Source of the DNA: Karstenula rhodostoma CBS 690.94
Lineage: Eukaryota > Ascomycota > Dothideomycetes > Pleosporales > Didymosphaeriaceae
DNA: 64,000 nucleotides
Assembly (NCBI GenBank): GCA_010093485.1
Contig: MU001498.1
Location: 983,697-1,047,696, forward strand
Direction of reading: 5' to 3'
A model generated the notes under the pieces. The model did not search any database and was not told where the DNA came from. It saw nothing but the letters and a program-made list of their open reading frames with translations. How positions within the stretch are numbered: position 1 is the stretch's first letter; every line of letters starts with the position of its first letter. A program made the position numbers and the translations under genes. Of this stretch, positions 21,730 through 31,818 are shown in pieces.

Positions 21730-21832
21730 AATTGGGAAAAAATCATAGGCTTCCTGTCCGCTCAGTGGTCGACAGCGTATGGGCGGATTAGTAATTAGGT
21801 TCGTGAGAGCCTTGAAGTTCCTGGTGTTGTCA
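21730..21832 (+). pseudogene. Degenerate 5S rRNA copy
   Basis: The stretch TAGGCTTCCTGTCCGCTCAG at 21746, followed by GGCGGATTAGTAATTAGG and ending CTGGTGTTGT, follows fungal 5S rRNA in order (GGGCTTCCCGTCCGCTCAG, GAGGTTAGTAGTTGGG, CTCCTGTTGT). Many substitutions, including in the internal promoter, make it a pseudogene. Confidence 0.55.
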
Positions 21833-22292
21833 AGCGCGCCTAAAGCCAATCAGACAGTCTGTCTCAGCGTAGTTATCACGCTAATCGCGATTCGACCTCT
21901 CTGCATATCTGGTTGAGAGCGCTGCGAGTTTGTTGCTCAGCCTTGCTTACAAAACCCGCGATATCGTCTTCGCCGTCGCGTGAGAAAAAGAAGCTGGCTG
22001 CGAGACACTGCGTGTTGTAGTACCTATACGCAACCGTCCGCGCGACTATTAACTTGCCCTTACCTACTAAGCCGTGTAGCCAGAAGTTGTCTTATCCATC
22101 CGCCCAGCCGTTTATCTTTTTAAGCAGACCGACGCGCGTTCTGGGTAGGCAGGAAGGCTTATACTACTTCGTATACGAGTTAAAGGGCACCTTAGCAGTA
22201 TACTATAGCTGACTAAGAGGATCTTGAGAAGACCTGCGCCGTTAGCGACTAGCTCCCATTTTATATCATACCGAACTTACTTCACGACAGTA

Positions 22293-22360
22293 GTCAACTG
22301 TCCCGTACGGTCAACTGTCCTGTGCCGTCAACTGTCCCGTGCGGTCAACTGTCCCGTACG
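22293..22360. repeat. 17-bp tandem repeat, four copies
   Basis: Four head-to-tail copies of GTCAACTGTCCCGTRCG occur with one to three differences between them. The array lies in non-coding DNA between two 5S-like pseudogenes. It may be a minisatellite or part of a decayed mobile element. Confidence 0.85.
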
Positions 22361-22683
22361 TTCCCGCCCAAACCTAAATTTCTATCCCATACAGACGTCA
22401 ACCCTGTTTACTAATCATCCAGGCCCTATGTAGTGCAGGTAGAACTAGGCCGATGCACGAACAGCATTGCAATCTCTGCCAGTGGGCGGCTGGCTGAGCA
22501 AAGCGGCTAATAGCATCATATAATTCGCGGCTCTTCGCACTTGTGCAGGTGGTATTATGTACGCTATACATGCGTATAGATCTAGGCTCGCGGGGATTCC
22601 GAAACCGATAAATCTAACAGTTCACAGTGTATTTAGCCAGTGACCGGTTTTTTAGAAAGGGTGTTTTTAACGGTCTGAGTGGC

Positions 22684-22795
22684 GAGTGGAGCAGAAAGGA
22701 TTAGGCTTCCCGTCCGCTCAACCATATATAAGCAGTGTACCGGCGGATCAGTAGTTGCGTGGGTGACCAGCAGCGAATCCCCGCTGTTGTATGTT
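22684..22795 (+). pseudogene. 5S rRNA pseudogene, best preserved copy
   Basis: From 22702 the sequence reads TAGGCTTCCCGTCCGCTCAA, then CGGCGGATCAGTAGTTGCG, TGGGTGACCAGCAGCGAATC and CCGCTGTTGTATG. This is the body and 3' end of fungal 5S rRNA with scattered changes. The 5' first helix (about 22684-22700) is not conserved, so it is probably not functional. A T-rich run follows about 80 bp later. 5S genes and pseudogenes are dispersed, not tandem, in many filamentous ascomycetes. Confidence 0.68.
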
Positions 22796-23341
22796 TTTGT
22801 TGGCATGGTTTTTGGCGTTTGCTTGAAGCGATGTGGAGCCCGGAGACCTGTCCGGGGCGCCCAGCAACGCCAACACTAGTACTCTTTTTTCGACTACACT
22901 GTCTAATGAAAGAACAGAGGCGTACGCATCTTTGTTTTGTAAAGAGTTTAATAAACATCTATATGGGTGGTCGTAAGAGCACGTCAGGACGCTGCAGTTG
23001 TGATGCCGAACACTGGCTTCTCTAACATTTCTTTTCGATACAATGCCCATGATTCGTCGCAAACCAACTTTGGAGATCTCCTTGCTGAAGACAAAGACAA
23101 TTGTACCGCGCATCTCCGGTAGCACGGCTCTGGTTTACGCAAAAGCGACGTGTGTGGCCAAAAGTTGGAATAAGTGACCACGAGTTTGAAGGACAGCTTC
23201 AGCAGAGCGACAAGTGAGAAGGTTTCATCAACCTCTTTCGCAGTAAAATCACGAGTGCTCGAGTTTCATCCAGCTATTGAAAGCGAATGCACAAATCTCC
23301 GCCAGTCCCAACAAGTACATACCTCCCAACCTCCTTCTCCG

Positions 23342-23794
23342 CTATACCTTCACCAACGGACATACAACCTTCAGCGACCACTGCTCGCCGCTCAATGAAC
23401 TACACCCCCCAATCCCAATCCACTTGCCCCCCGCCCCACTGCAGTCCCTACTCGCATACGCGCGCACTGTCTCGTCCTTAGTTCAGCACATATCTGATAC
23501 AGCACACAATAACTTACATTTACACTGCCCGTGGAACACAGTCGGGTAAACCCTTATGCCGTGGTCGGCGTCCTGCAGCTTGATGCACTCGCCGGGCTTG
23601 GAGGTGAATACGGGGCCGCCGTTGCTCATGCAGGTTGTGCGCGAGAACTTGGTGTATCGGATGTCCATTATCTGGGGAATGGATGCCTGAGGAAGTGGGA
23701 TGGGCGGTTCTACCTGGGGAAGTGGAAGGGTTTGAGCGAGGATGCTGGGGGAGAAGAGGAGGGTGATGGAGAGGAGAAGGGTGTGTGGATGCAT
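23342..23794 (-). CDS. Small secreted cysteine-rich protein (effector candidate)
   Basis: Two exons, 23794-23518 and 23466-23342, with a 51-nt intron (GTAAGT donor, GCTGAAC branch, ACAG acceptor), give 133 residues. Residues 1-20 are a clear signal peptide (MHPHTLLLSITLLFSPSILA). A Pro-rich stretch follows, then six cysteines in the mature part: TTCMSNGG, GECIKL, GQCKL, RDCSGAGGKW, GGCSSL and VVCPLV, enough for three disulfides. Without splicing the frame would end in an unlikely VSDMC tail; splicing restores a long coding stretch rich in Gly and Cys. Size, export signal and cysteine content fit apoplastic effectors or small secreted proteins. I do not recognise a named family. The gene lies beside the repeat island, a common location for effectors. 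Confidence 0.72.
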
Positions 23795-24651
23795 CTCTAG
23801 AAAGGTGAGCGTTAGAGAGCTGTGGGCAATGTTGCGTTGAGTAGATGTGTGCGCTTTTATCGTACAGTTTCAAGTGATACAGTTAGGGCGCAGATCGTTC
23901 GAACTCTGTCGACTTTGGAGTGGCGAGAGGCGAAGACATGGTCGTTCTAACGTACTACGAGTTCCTTAGCTGCTAATCACCGCAAGGTAGCCCAGGCAGT
24001 GCCGAGAACAGGCACAGCATGCAGGCGGCGGAAGTGGCGCAATTCCCACGATGAGCTTTTGGAACAGACTGACTAGTTAGTATTGACTTTCACGTACTAA
24101 GTATATGCCCCTGGCCAGCATAGAGACACTTGTTCTAAAAAGTTACCCGAAGAAGCAGCAGGAACCCTGAGTCAAACACACCCTTGTGTGATACGGAACA
24201 CGGTCGAGGTTGCTGTACAACCGCCTCTATAGTTTTGTGGCATTGTAACCCAGCCGCAAAATATATGTTTAGGTTTTTATGTTTGACCCCTGTTTGCTCG
24301 CGCACGAGACAAATTACGGTCTCCGAAGTGTCCTTAAACCTAGAAGTGGTTCACTTGTTCAAGTTGAACGTACGGAAGTGCCTTCTCTGGAAAGTCCTTG
24401 ACAATCTCAGCCGTACAAAATCAAGTAGCATTGAGTATCTTGGTTCAGGGCGATTGGTAGAGTGGCCTTCCTCTACGATAGCGCGTACCAGGCACCAGAT
24501 CAATGCACACCCGTCGTACCTTCTGCATACGACGACAAATGAGACTTGTTATTGGCACTGTGTGGTATTCCTTATATACAGTTTTCACAGCGGTAAGACC
24601 CGAAGCAAACCGGTACGCCGAACGTGCTTTCCTATCGTTCACGACCCCCTC
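23795..24651. other. Intergenic region, effector candidate / NDUFB3
   Basis: About 860 bp without a supportable gene. It contains the promoter of the secreted-protein gene and the 3' flank of NDUFB3. A long plus-strand frame that continues across NDUFB3 on the opposite strand is most likely chance. Confidence 0.4.
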
Positions 24652-25049
24652 TCAGTGGTGACCCTCGTCGTGTCCGTGGTGCTCGTCCTTGAAGAAGAGA
24701 GCTTCGATTACGCAGTATCCGGCGAATGCGACGGTCGCAATTCCGAGGCCGGGGAAGGAGCCCTTGAAGCGGTTCCACCGCGAGAAGGGGCCGGTATACC
24801 GCCATTGCTCACTGCAAGGCATTAGTCGCGCCCGAATGTGTTTGCATGGATTCAAAGGACGCACTATCGGGCCCATGGGTCGCCCTTGGCGTTTCCAGCG
24901 GCAGCCGCGAACTTCTTGGGGTCGAAGCCGGTGATGGAGGGGCGTTGCGCGAATCTCAGACTGTCGGCGCGGGTCAGCACTGGGTCTGGAGAGCGCAGAA
25001 TCCAGTCGCCATAGCATTGGGCAGTGTGCACTTACGCTGTGGGCCGCAT
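24652..25049 (-). CDS. NADH:ubiquinone oxidoreductase subunit NDUFB3 (B12)
   Basis: Three exons, 25049-25036, 24960-24865 and 24811-24652, give 89 residues. The start is the ATG of MRPTALRFAQRPSITGFDPK; exon 1 is only 14 nt. The core DPWARYEQWRYTGPFSRW, the following NRFKGSFPGLGIATVAF and a single membrane helix (GLGIATVAFAGYCVIEALFF) match the B12 family of complex I accessory subunits, which sit in the inner mitochondrial membrane arm. The protein ends in a His-rich tail (KDEHHGHDEGHH). Both introns have GTAAGT or GTGCGT donors and CAG acceptors. The gene is divergent from CAF1. Confidence 0.88.
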
Positions 25050-25385
25050 TGTGTCGGTACGGAGTGCGGTGGTGGTCGTGCGCGTTGACGTCGCAGTTGG
25101 AGCTCACCTGCAGTTCGAGGAGCAGCACGGGCCTTCACCATGTGGCTTGGCAGAACGGCGCGTTGGTTGTCGGTGCATGTTCGCGCTCTTGACCACATTG
25201 TTGACCCGCACGCCCTTTGCTTCTCTCCGAGTCCTGCATCCGTACCATTCAACTATCCTCTCTCCACGAAGCAGCTGCAAACCGAAGCGCTAGGCACGGC
25301 ACCGCCCATTCACCGTTTACCGTCCACTGTCGCACACGCACTGCCGTCGAATCCCCGCCTGCTTTCAGTGCAACAACCGCCCACG
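25050..25385. promoter_or_regulatory. Bidirectional promoter region, NDUFB3 / CAF1
   Basis: These 336 bp separate two divergent core-gene starts. The CAF1-proximal half is C-rich, typical of a fungal 5' leader. No specific factor site was identified. Confidence 0.45.
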
Positions 25386-27109
25386 ATGCCACCGCACGGG
25401 GGCCGCTTCCCCGGCCACAATCTGTCGAACCCCTTCGCCCACCTCTCACAGCCGATCCACCAGCAGCCGCAGCTGCAACAACAGCAGCACCAGCAAAACA
25501 TGCAGCACCCCGGCTTCGGCGCCGCGAACCCGCAACACAACCTGAGTCTCTTCAGCCACAACCAAGGCAACTTCCAGTCAAATGCGGCGCTCGCTGGCAT
25601 AGGAGGCGGTGCGGCAGGCCTCGGCGCGGCAGCAACGCTCGGCGGGGTAAGTGGAGGAACCGGACTGGATGGCCACGAAGCGCGCCTGCGTTTTGCTCAC
25701 GGTGCTCAAATGCAACAGGATGCCCAGATGGGTCGCGCGCAAGACGGTACAAAGGGCATTGCCGGACAACGGATACGCGAAGTGTGGCGGAACAACCTGC
25801 ACCAGGAGATGGAACTGCTGCGTTCCTTGGTCGAGAAGTACCCGTATATCAGCATGGTCAGTGAGCCTCTTCCGTTCAAACCGGCCAGATTTCTTTTGTG
25901 GAGAGGGTGTGTCTAATAGAAAAGGAAACCGTCAATGGCGGCCAGTCTCAGAGTCTCTTTATAGAGCCTGACGACGATGATGAACGGGTATTTCATTTGT
26001 TCACCCCTTCTCGTTCTTCTCCCACCTGCTGGAGGCCATGCTCATATTACGCATAGGACACCGAGTTCCCCGGAGTCGTTGCTCGACCGATTGGCGAGTT
26101 CAACTCGAAAGCCTCGTATCACTACCAGACCGTCCGCTGCAACGTTGACCTTCTCAAGATCATCCAGTTGGGCGTCACGCTTTTCTCAATCCAAGGCGAA
26201 GTGCCGCCAACCCATCTTGACCCTTCAGAGTTGAACTACCAACCGAAAGCGGTGCTACAGTATGCCAACAACATAGTAGTTTGCCCATGCACCTGGACAT
26301 TCAACTTTCAGTTTTCTCTAGAGGATGACATGTATAATGAGGAGTCCATCCAGATGCTGAAGAAGTCCGGCGCCGACTTTCAGAAGCTTGCAGAACAAGG
26401 CATCGACACACAGGAATTTGGATCGCTCCTGATAACCTCTGGCATGATATTGACCCCCGATGTCAACTGGATATCATTCCACTCGGGCTACGATTTCGCG
26501 TACCTTATCAAGATGCTCACAGCCAAGCCATTACCCGAGAACGAGGAAGACTACCGCAATCTCGTTGAGGTCTTCTTCCCACGACTGCTGGATGTCAAGT
26601 ACCTGTGGCGACACGCAAACGGTCTGGTGCGCCGCGGAGTGATTGGGTCTCAGGCAACGAGCATACTCAACAACCTCGGCACAAAATCTGGTCTTCAAGA
26701 TCTTGCCGACGAGTTGGGTTGCCAGCGCATCGGCAATTCGCACACTGCTGGCTCTGATGCTTGGCTCACTGGAACTGTGTTTTGGGAGCTTCAAAAGAAG
26801 ATTTTCGACGGCAAGGTACCGGACGATATGAACGGTCAAATGTGGGGTCTTACTGGAGTCGGACCGCCAGCAAGCGCGACTGCCCAAGCTGCCGTCCTCG
26901 CCGCCCAAGGACAGAATCTCACCGGCTACCAAGGAATGAACGGCGGTATGATGTTCCATCCAGGTGGTCAAGCCGGCCACCGTGACGGACCCAGTACTCC
27001 TACTAGCCATCCCGCTGGTTTAGCATCAACCCCAGGCCCGTCGCATGGGGGAATGATCACACCTGGTGCCACAGGCACGTTTGGCGAGTTCAGATATGGC
27101 GGCAAGTAG
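25386..27109 (+). CDS. CCR4-NOT deadenylase subunit CAF1/POP2
   Basis: Two exons, 25386-25856 and 26057-27109, give 507 residues. CAF1 is a DEDD-family 3'-5' exonuclease that shortens poly(A) tails in the CCR4-NOT complex. The N-terminal ~125 residues are Gln/Ala/Gly-rich and probably disordered. The nuclease domain starts with IREVWRNNLHQEMELLRSLV. Visible catalytic residues are Asp158 and Glu160 in DTEFPG, Asp303 in FHSGYDFAYLIK, and His386/Asp391 in SHTAGSDAWLTG. The C-terminal extension after residue 410 is Gly/Pro/Ala-rich. The 200-nt intron is long but joins YPYISM to DTEFPG exactly as in the family. Confidence 0.95.
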
Positions 27110-27232
27110 CTGCCCCATATCTTGGCACTGCAGCACTATGTCATGAACTTGGAGTTTTTTGGGGGCCATTCCATCACATGGTCCACTTCAAACTTGTAAC
27201 ATGGAGCTGCATGCTGAACGTTTTGTGCAGGA

Positions 27233-27652
27233 ATGTCACCGCGATATTTACCTCCGTCACCCTTAACCATCCCTCGGCGGTCTCGAACCGCACCCCGGCA
27301 AGTTTTACCTTCATCTTCTTCAACTCGTCCTTCACGGCCCACGTTTCCTTGGCGTCAAGCTCCAAGGGGCACGCCACGTCAAGCTCCAAGGGGCACGCCA
27401 CGTCAAGCTCCAAGGGGCACGCCGCGGCAAGCTCCAATACGAATGCCGCAACCTCCATATTCTGGTACCGTTTCAGGGCCCACCCGATTCCATCCGCAAA
27501 ACCCCGGCTCAAGTTCATATGTTATACATCCTGGTTATAATGTGCCTCATGGTTGGGACCCCAGGGTTCCTCACCCGTACGCTCCTCCCCCAACACCTCA
27601 CACGCCGCAAAATTTCTGTCAGACATTCCATGGCCCTTGGAGAACGGCCTGA
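27233..27652 (+). CDS. Possible proline-rich repeat protein
   Basis: An ATG-started frame of 139 codons begins 124 bp after the CAF1 stop on the same strand. It is rich in Pro, Arg and Ser. It contains four APRGTPRQ-type units encoded by the 24-bp tandem array, then a Pro/Tyr/His-rich part (YVIHPGYNVPHGWDPRVPHP). I recognise no domain. The short distance to CAF1 means it could instead be a chance frame in the CAF1 3' region; two other frames are also open through the array. Confidence 0.3.
   Translation: MSPRYLPPSPLTIPRRSRTAPRQVLPSSSSTRPSRPTFPWRQAPRGTPRQAPRGTPRQAPRGTPRQAPIRMPQPPYSGTVSGPTRFHPQNPGSSSYVIHPGYNVPHGWDPRVPHPYAPPPTPHTPQNFCQTFHGPWRTA
27357..27428. repeat. 24-bp tandem repeat, three copies
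   Basis: Three copies of AAGCTCCAAGGGGCACGCCA plus CGTC follow one another; the third ends in GCGGC instead of ACGTC. A partial fourth copy starts at 27429. The unit is a multiple of three, so every frame stays open across it. Confidence 0.9.
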
Positions 27653-28126
27653 GGAAGTATGATGTACGTCGGAGTAGAAATGGCGGTTGGTTTTTAAAAA
27701 AGGGAAGAGTTATCGTGTTTTACTTGCATTGCATTTGTATGGCGAGCACGGAGTTATGATTGGGGCTTAAGAGGCGAATCTGGACTGGGTCGCTCCAGCG
27801 CGAGTTTGAGCGCGCGCTCCAATCGATTATTGCTGTAGCATAGGCTTGAATACCACATGCATACCCCGTTTTCGTTCCACGGCGAGGGCGCCAACTATGC
27901 CGTGAGGCCTTCGCATCGGTACTCGGGTCGATGAAACGGTAGTGTAAGAGGTAATATTGACATTCCTTCGTGGGATATGCGCGCCAACGTGAGTGTTGAG
28001 ACTTTACATACATGCAGAAGCCTTTCAAAAAGCCGCCCACTTGACCGACCAGTTTAAACAACGCCTCCGCCATTCCGACCCAACTCATCATACCCAGCCC
28101 TCTCACTCAGCACCTCCCTCCCACTC
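27653..28126. other. Intergenic region 3' of the methyltransferase gene
   Basis: About 470 bp with no supportable gene. It holds the 3' flank of the methyltransferase gene. Confidence 0.4.
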
Positions 28127-29309
28127 TCAACCGTCCCTCCTATCCCTAGCATCCAGCGGCTTCCTTCCAATAATCCACTTGTAGCTCGCGCACCAGCCTT
28201 CTCGGATATTTCCAAAGCGATCCGTGCCCGACGCCCAGTCCATGATCTCGCCCTTGCCCACCTCAATCATGCTCTGCACTTCCTCGGTCGTCCAGTGGTC
28301 CTTGTTCGCGTCGCCCCACATGGTGAGATATCTCAGCAGCATGGACTCGAGCATCTCCATGATGCACACGAGATGCATCTTGCCAATGGTCCTCTGCTCC
28401 TCGTCCTCGGGCCACTGCCCAATCGGCACATTGACGTACGTCTGCTTGATGTTCGTGAAGCCCGCGTCGTCGAGGTACGTAGGGTGCATGTAGAATGTGC
28501 CGACGGGGCGGCCGGACTTGAAAGCGGCCTGCATGACGCCGAGGTAGAGGCGGGCGAGGGTCGGGAAGGGGAAGTTGTCCACGCCCTGCTCGATGTTGGG
28601 GAGGCTCATGTCGAAATCGACGACCTCGATCCAGCCGCCCGGGTTGAGATTCTTGTAGATTTCGTCGTAGACGCCTTCCCAGTAGGCGAAAACGCCCTTC
28701 ATGCCGCGCATGTAGATGAGGTCGAAGGGCTCGCTGAAGTGCCACCCGGGCTGGGCTTCGGGCTCCAGCATGTACGACTCGTAGGCCGAATCCGAGGGCG
28801 TGTGCGGCTGGGAGGAGTCGCTGGTGGAGAGGTTGCCTTTGAATCGGGAGGGTTTGGTCGTGGCGAGGGGCTCGCGGTTGGCGTGGTCGTGCGCCATGTC
28901 GTAGCGCTTGAGGCGCTGGGTTAGGTCGTCGAAGTCGTCTTCTACACCCCAGACGTCCAGGTCGTCGATTTCCCAGTTCACCCCAGTATAGCCTACGCTT
29001 TCTTCCGTGGTTTCAATGTCCCAAACCGCCATGTCGACACCGACAACGTCGGCATGGGGACATTGCCGCGCTATGGCGACGGCCCAGTGGCCCGGGCCGG
29101 TGCCCAGATCTAATATTCTTCTGGTATCGGATGTTACGGGTGTTGTTGTGAGTTTGCCTTTTAGAGCGTGTGTATAAATGCGGTGGTGGATAGCGAGGCG
29201 ATCATTCTCTGCCTGGTCGCATGGCATGTAGTAACTATCATTTCCATATTCCCGTCCATTTTCGTAGACGAATTCTACGTCGTCAGATTGTAATGTTCGT
29301 GTGGAGCGT
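28127..29309 (-). CDS. SAM-dependent methyltransferase, LaeA/UMTA-like
   Basis: The main exon runs from a CAG acceptor at about 29310 to the stop at 28127, about 393 residues. The frame upstream of the first ATG (MPCDQAEND) continues the family sequence (SDDVEFVYENGREYGNDSYY), so the true start is in an unresolved upstream exon. Motif I is ILDLGTGPGHWAVAIA, followed by VVGVDMAVWDI and the acidic stretch VNWEIDDLDVW. Later come FDLIYMRGMKGVF and LNPGGWIEVVDFDM. An insert of about 50 Ser/Thr-rich residues lies between the second and third blocks. This Rossmann-fold family includes the secondary-metabolism regulator LaeA and many paralogues; the sequence does not show a substrate. No biosynthetic cluster surrounds it. 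Confidence 0.8.
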
Positions 29310-31818
29310 CTGTGTGCGCAAGGCTGTCAGTATCTTATTGTGAATGGTAAGGTCGCTAGTCAATGCATGAGACCCACAACAAGGACAAGGTGACATGCTG
29401 CAGCATGAGAATCAGAGACAAGACCGAAAAAACAGGAGACTGTGCAACCCGTCGACATGAACTCGAAAACAATGAAAGGTCGTGCCTTACAAGGATTCGA
29501 GGGATGTGGAACTGTCAGAATCAGTCCTTGGGCGCTTGGGCGGTACGCCTGTACGATCAGTCGCCGGAATTTCGGGTGGTGGCGGTCCCTCCTCCATGGT
29601 CCTGGGCCGCAGGACCGGCAGAACGACACGGGGTTCTCAAGCGACCGGCAGCCCTTGCACTCGCCTCAATTTATACCAGCAATGTTCTCAGAGTTCTGAG
29701 GCAATCCTGTGGTTCTGGGATTTTATGGCGCGATACCTTTGGAGAAAGGGGGTGCGGGTGACTGTGGTAGCTCGTCGGCCTGTAGGGAGCCAGTTGTGAT
29801 TGGCGGCACAGGACTGCAACCCAAGGATCCACCGAGGATCAGCTGCAAGTCTCCGCAAGGCCGTGTCGAGTTCCGATATCAAAACTCACGGAAGGTGGAG
29901 CTCTACGTCCACGGAGGCTGGCGAGCTGGTGCGAGAGCAGTGCTGTGGTGATTTCTTCGGCACTAGTCCTGCAGATATACGTTTGCCAGCAGCCAGTGTC
30001 GCTCAGGCGATTGTCAATATAACATGCAGGAGCGAGCCAGCGTTGCTGCGAGTGAGGAACCTGCTTGGTCCTGTTTGAGCGGCTGGGCGATAGCTGCCGC
30101 AGTGCGACAGCGGGGATGAATGCGGACGTTCTCTCGGCCAAAAAAAAAAGAACAAAGAAGTACTCGACACACCAGGCCAGGGCGTCTGGTAGTCGGCTAT
30201 CTGCGCAGTGTAGCATTCCACAAACGCAGGAGGAATGGAGGAGTGTTGCGGCCGCTAGTCTGCCCTCCAGGGTGATATAGGTTCTGCGAGCAATGTTGCT
30301 TCAGGACGAGGGGCGTTAGACCCTGGGCACACATGCAGAGCTTGATGCAGGAAGAAAAGATTGTAGAAGCGACGGGTATGTGTGGATTAGACAGATGCTT
30401 GGAAGACTTCCAGAAGACCTTAATGAGTGGACCCACTGCCCGGGTGCGTCGGTCTGGTAGATTGTGGGTGGGCACGAAACCGATGACAGCGCAGTAGGTG
30501 CGCCCGCTCGTCTGCTATTTGATCGTGGTCGGCTGGTGCTGCGCCAGCGCCCATTTCACTTAGAGCCGTTCCGTTCTCATGACACCGAGGGAAGTGCACA
30601 GAGCAGCCCAGATCCTAGTCGCTGCCGCAGACGGTCTGCTGTCAAGCTGTAGACGCGCAGCATGGTTTAGGACCATCTTGCTCCGCATGTGGGAGCAGAC
30701 GTTCCCCGCTTCCCGACAGCTACAGCACAGCTGCAACATGGCAGCCCCGCCGACTGGGTCCATATCAGGGGGATCCCTCCGGTCTGATGATTGAGATACG
30801 AGCAGGACACCGCCTCGCAGTCTCGGGCAACGGTCGTCGATCGCGTAGCACACCCGCCAACCCCAAGTTTGCCGCGATGCTTGCAAGTGCTAGACCGGGG
30901 GTGAGATGGCGAGATGCCTCGGCTCAGGTCGCCATCCGCCACGGTGCGTTCCAGCAAGACGGCGACCTCCCCCAAACGGGCGCAACGCGCTCTTGGGAGG
31001 ATTCGATCCGCCGTGCAATTGTGCCGGAGTTCCAGGACGAACTGCGCCGGTTCCACGAGCTTGCGGTAGGAAGAAGCCCCCTGGGACGGCGCTCGACAAA
31101 CCATCCCCCCGGATCCCGACTGCTCCGATTTGTCAATCCATTGGATCTCGATGCCTTCCCGACGACGTGTCCAGGAACGCGCCCGTGCCAGCTGTCTCTC
31201 CAACGCTGCATGTAAGCCAAGATCCGAGATACATGCCAGTCCTTCGCTTGTTCGCGACCTCCCGAGGCTGTGCGACCATCATGCCTATCCGTATTGTGCG
31301 CGGCGGTTGCAAACAACGCCGCCACCTGCGGGCACACGTCGTTGGCGTGTCTCTTTGCGTTTCTGAAACTCCCATGGTCGGTGCTCGATTGCGTGACAGC
31401 TCGCCAATGTGTACGAGGCTTGTGCATGCAGCACTTGGGGGCGGCGTAGCCATAAACTTGCGGCCGCCATCGGTTCGTTTGAGAAGGCGCCATGTCACAG
31501 GTGCAGAAGCCGCTTGGAATGGGCATCGGCGAAGAACATCATGCCCACGAAAAGCTTCAGCTTAATCACATGGCTTTCCACCTCGCCGCAAGACCAGCCC
31601 GCGTGTGCGACGCCGTCATTGAAGGGCTTCACTTCGTTGCAGCCTCAGACTATGCCTTACGATATGATTGGCCTTCCGTCGTCTATCCCGAGAAGCATAG
31701 GGTATTTGGATTCATCTCGTCACTGTACATCTGCAGAAACTGCCACAGAATGCCCCTTGTTCATGATATTCCCCTTCCATGTTGCATGCCTAGCAACGCC
31801 GCCATCGAAAGTGCCTCC
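29310..31818. other. 2.5-kb stretch without a recognised gene
   Basis: This GC-rich interval has many overlapping open frames on both strands, up to 219 codons. None shows a family motif, a signal peptide or matching splice signals, and several overlap each other antisense. It includes the unresolved 5' exon and promoter of the methyltransferase gene near 29310-29450. I support no gene here. Confidence 0.4.

Noticed and set aside
21746..22720. Direct repeat ~960 bp apart considered as long terminal repeats of a retroelement
   Set aside because: Both copies align to the body of 5S rRNA in order, which explains the similarity. No gag, pol or integrase trace lies between them.
24184..24825. Plus-strand 213-codon frame
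   Set aside because: Its last part is antisense to the well supported NDUFB3 exon 3, and the rest has no recognisable domain.
30667..31565. Overlapping frames of 178-219 codons on both strands
   Set aside because: They are mutually antisense, Arg/Ser/Pro-rich by GC content and lack motifs, signal peptides or splice support.
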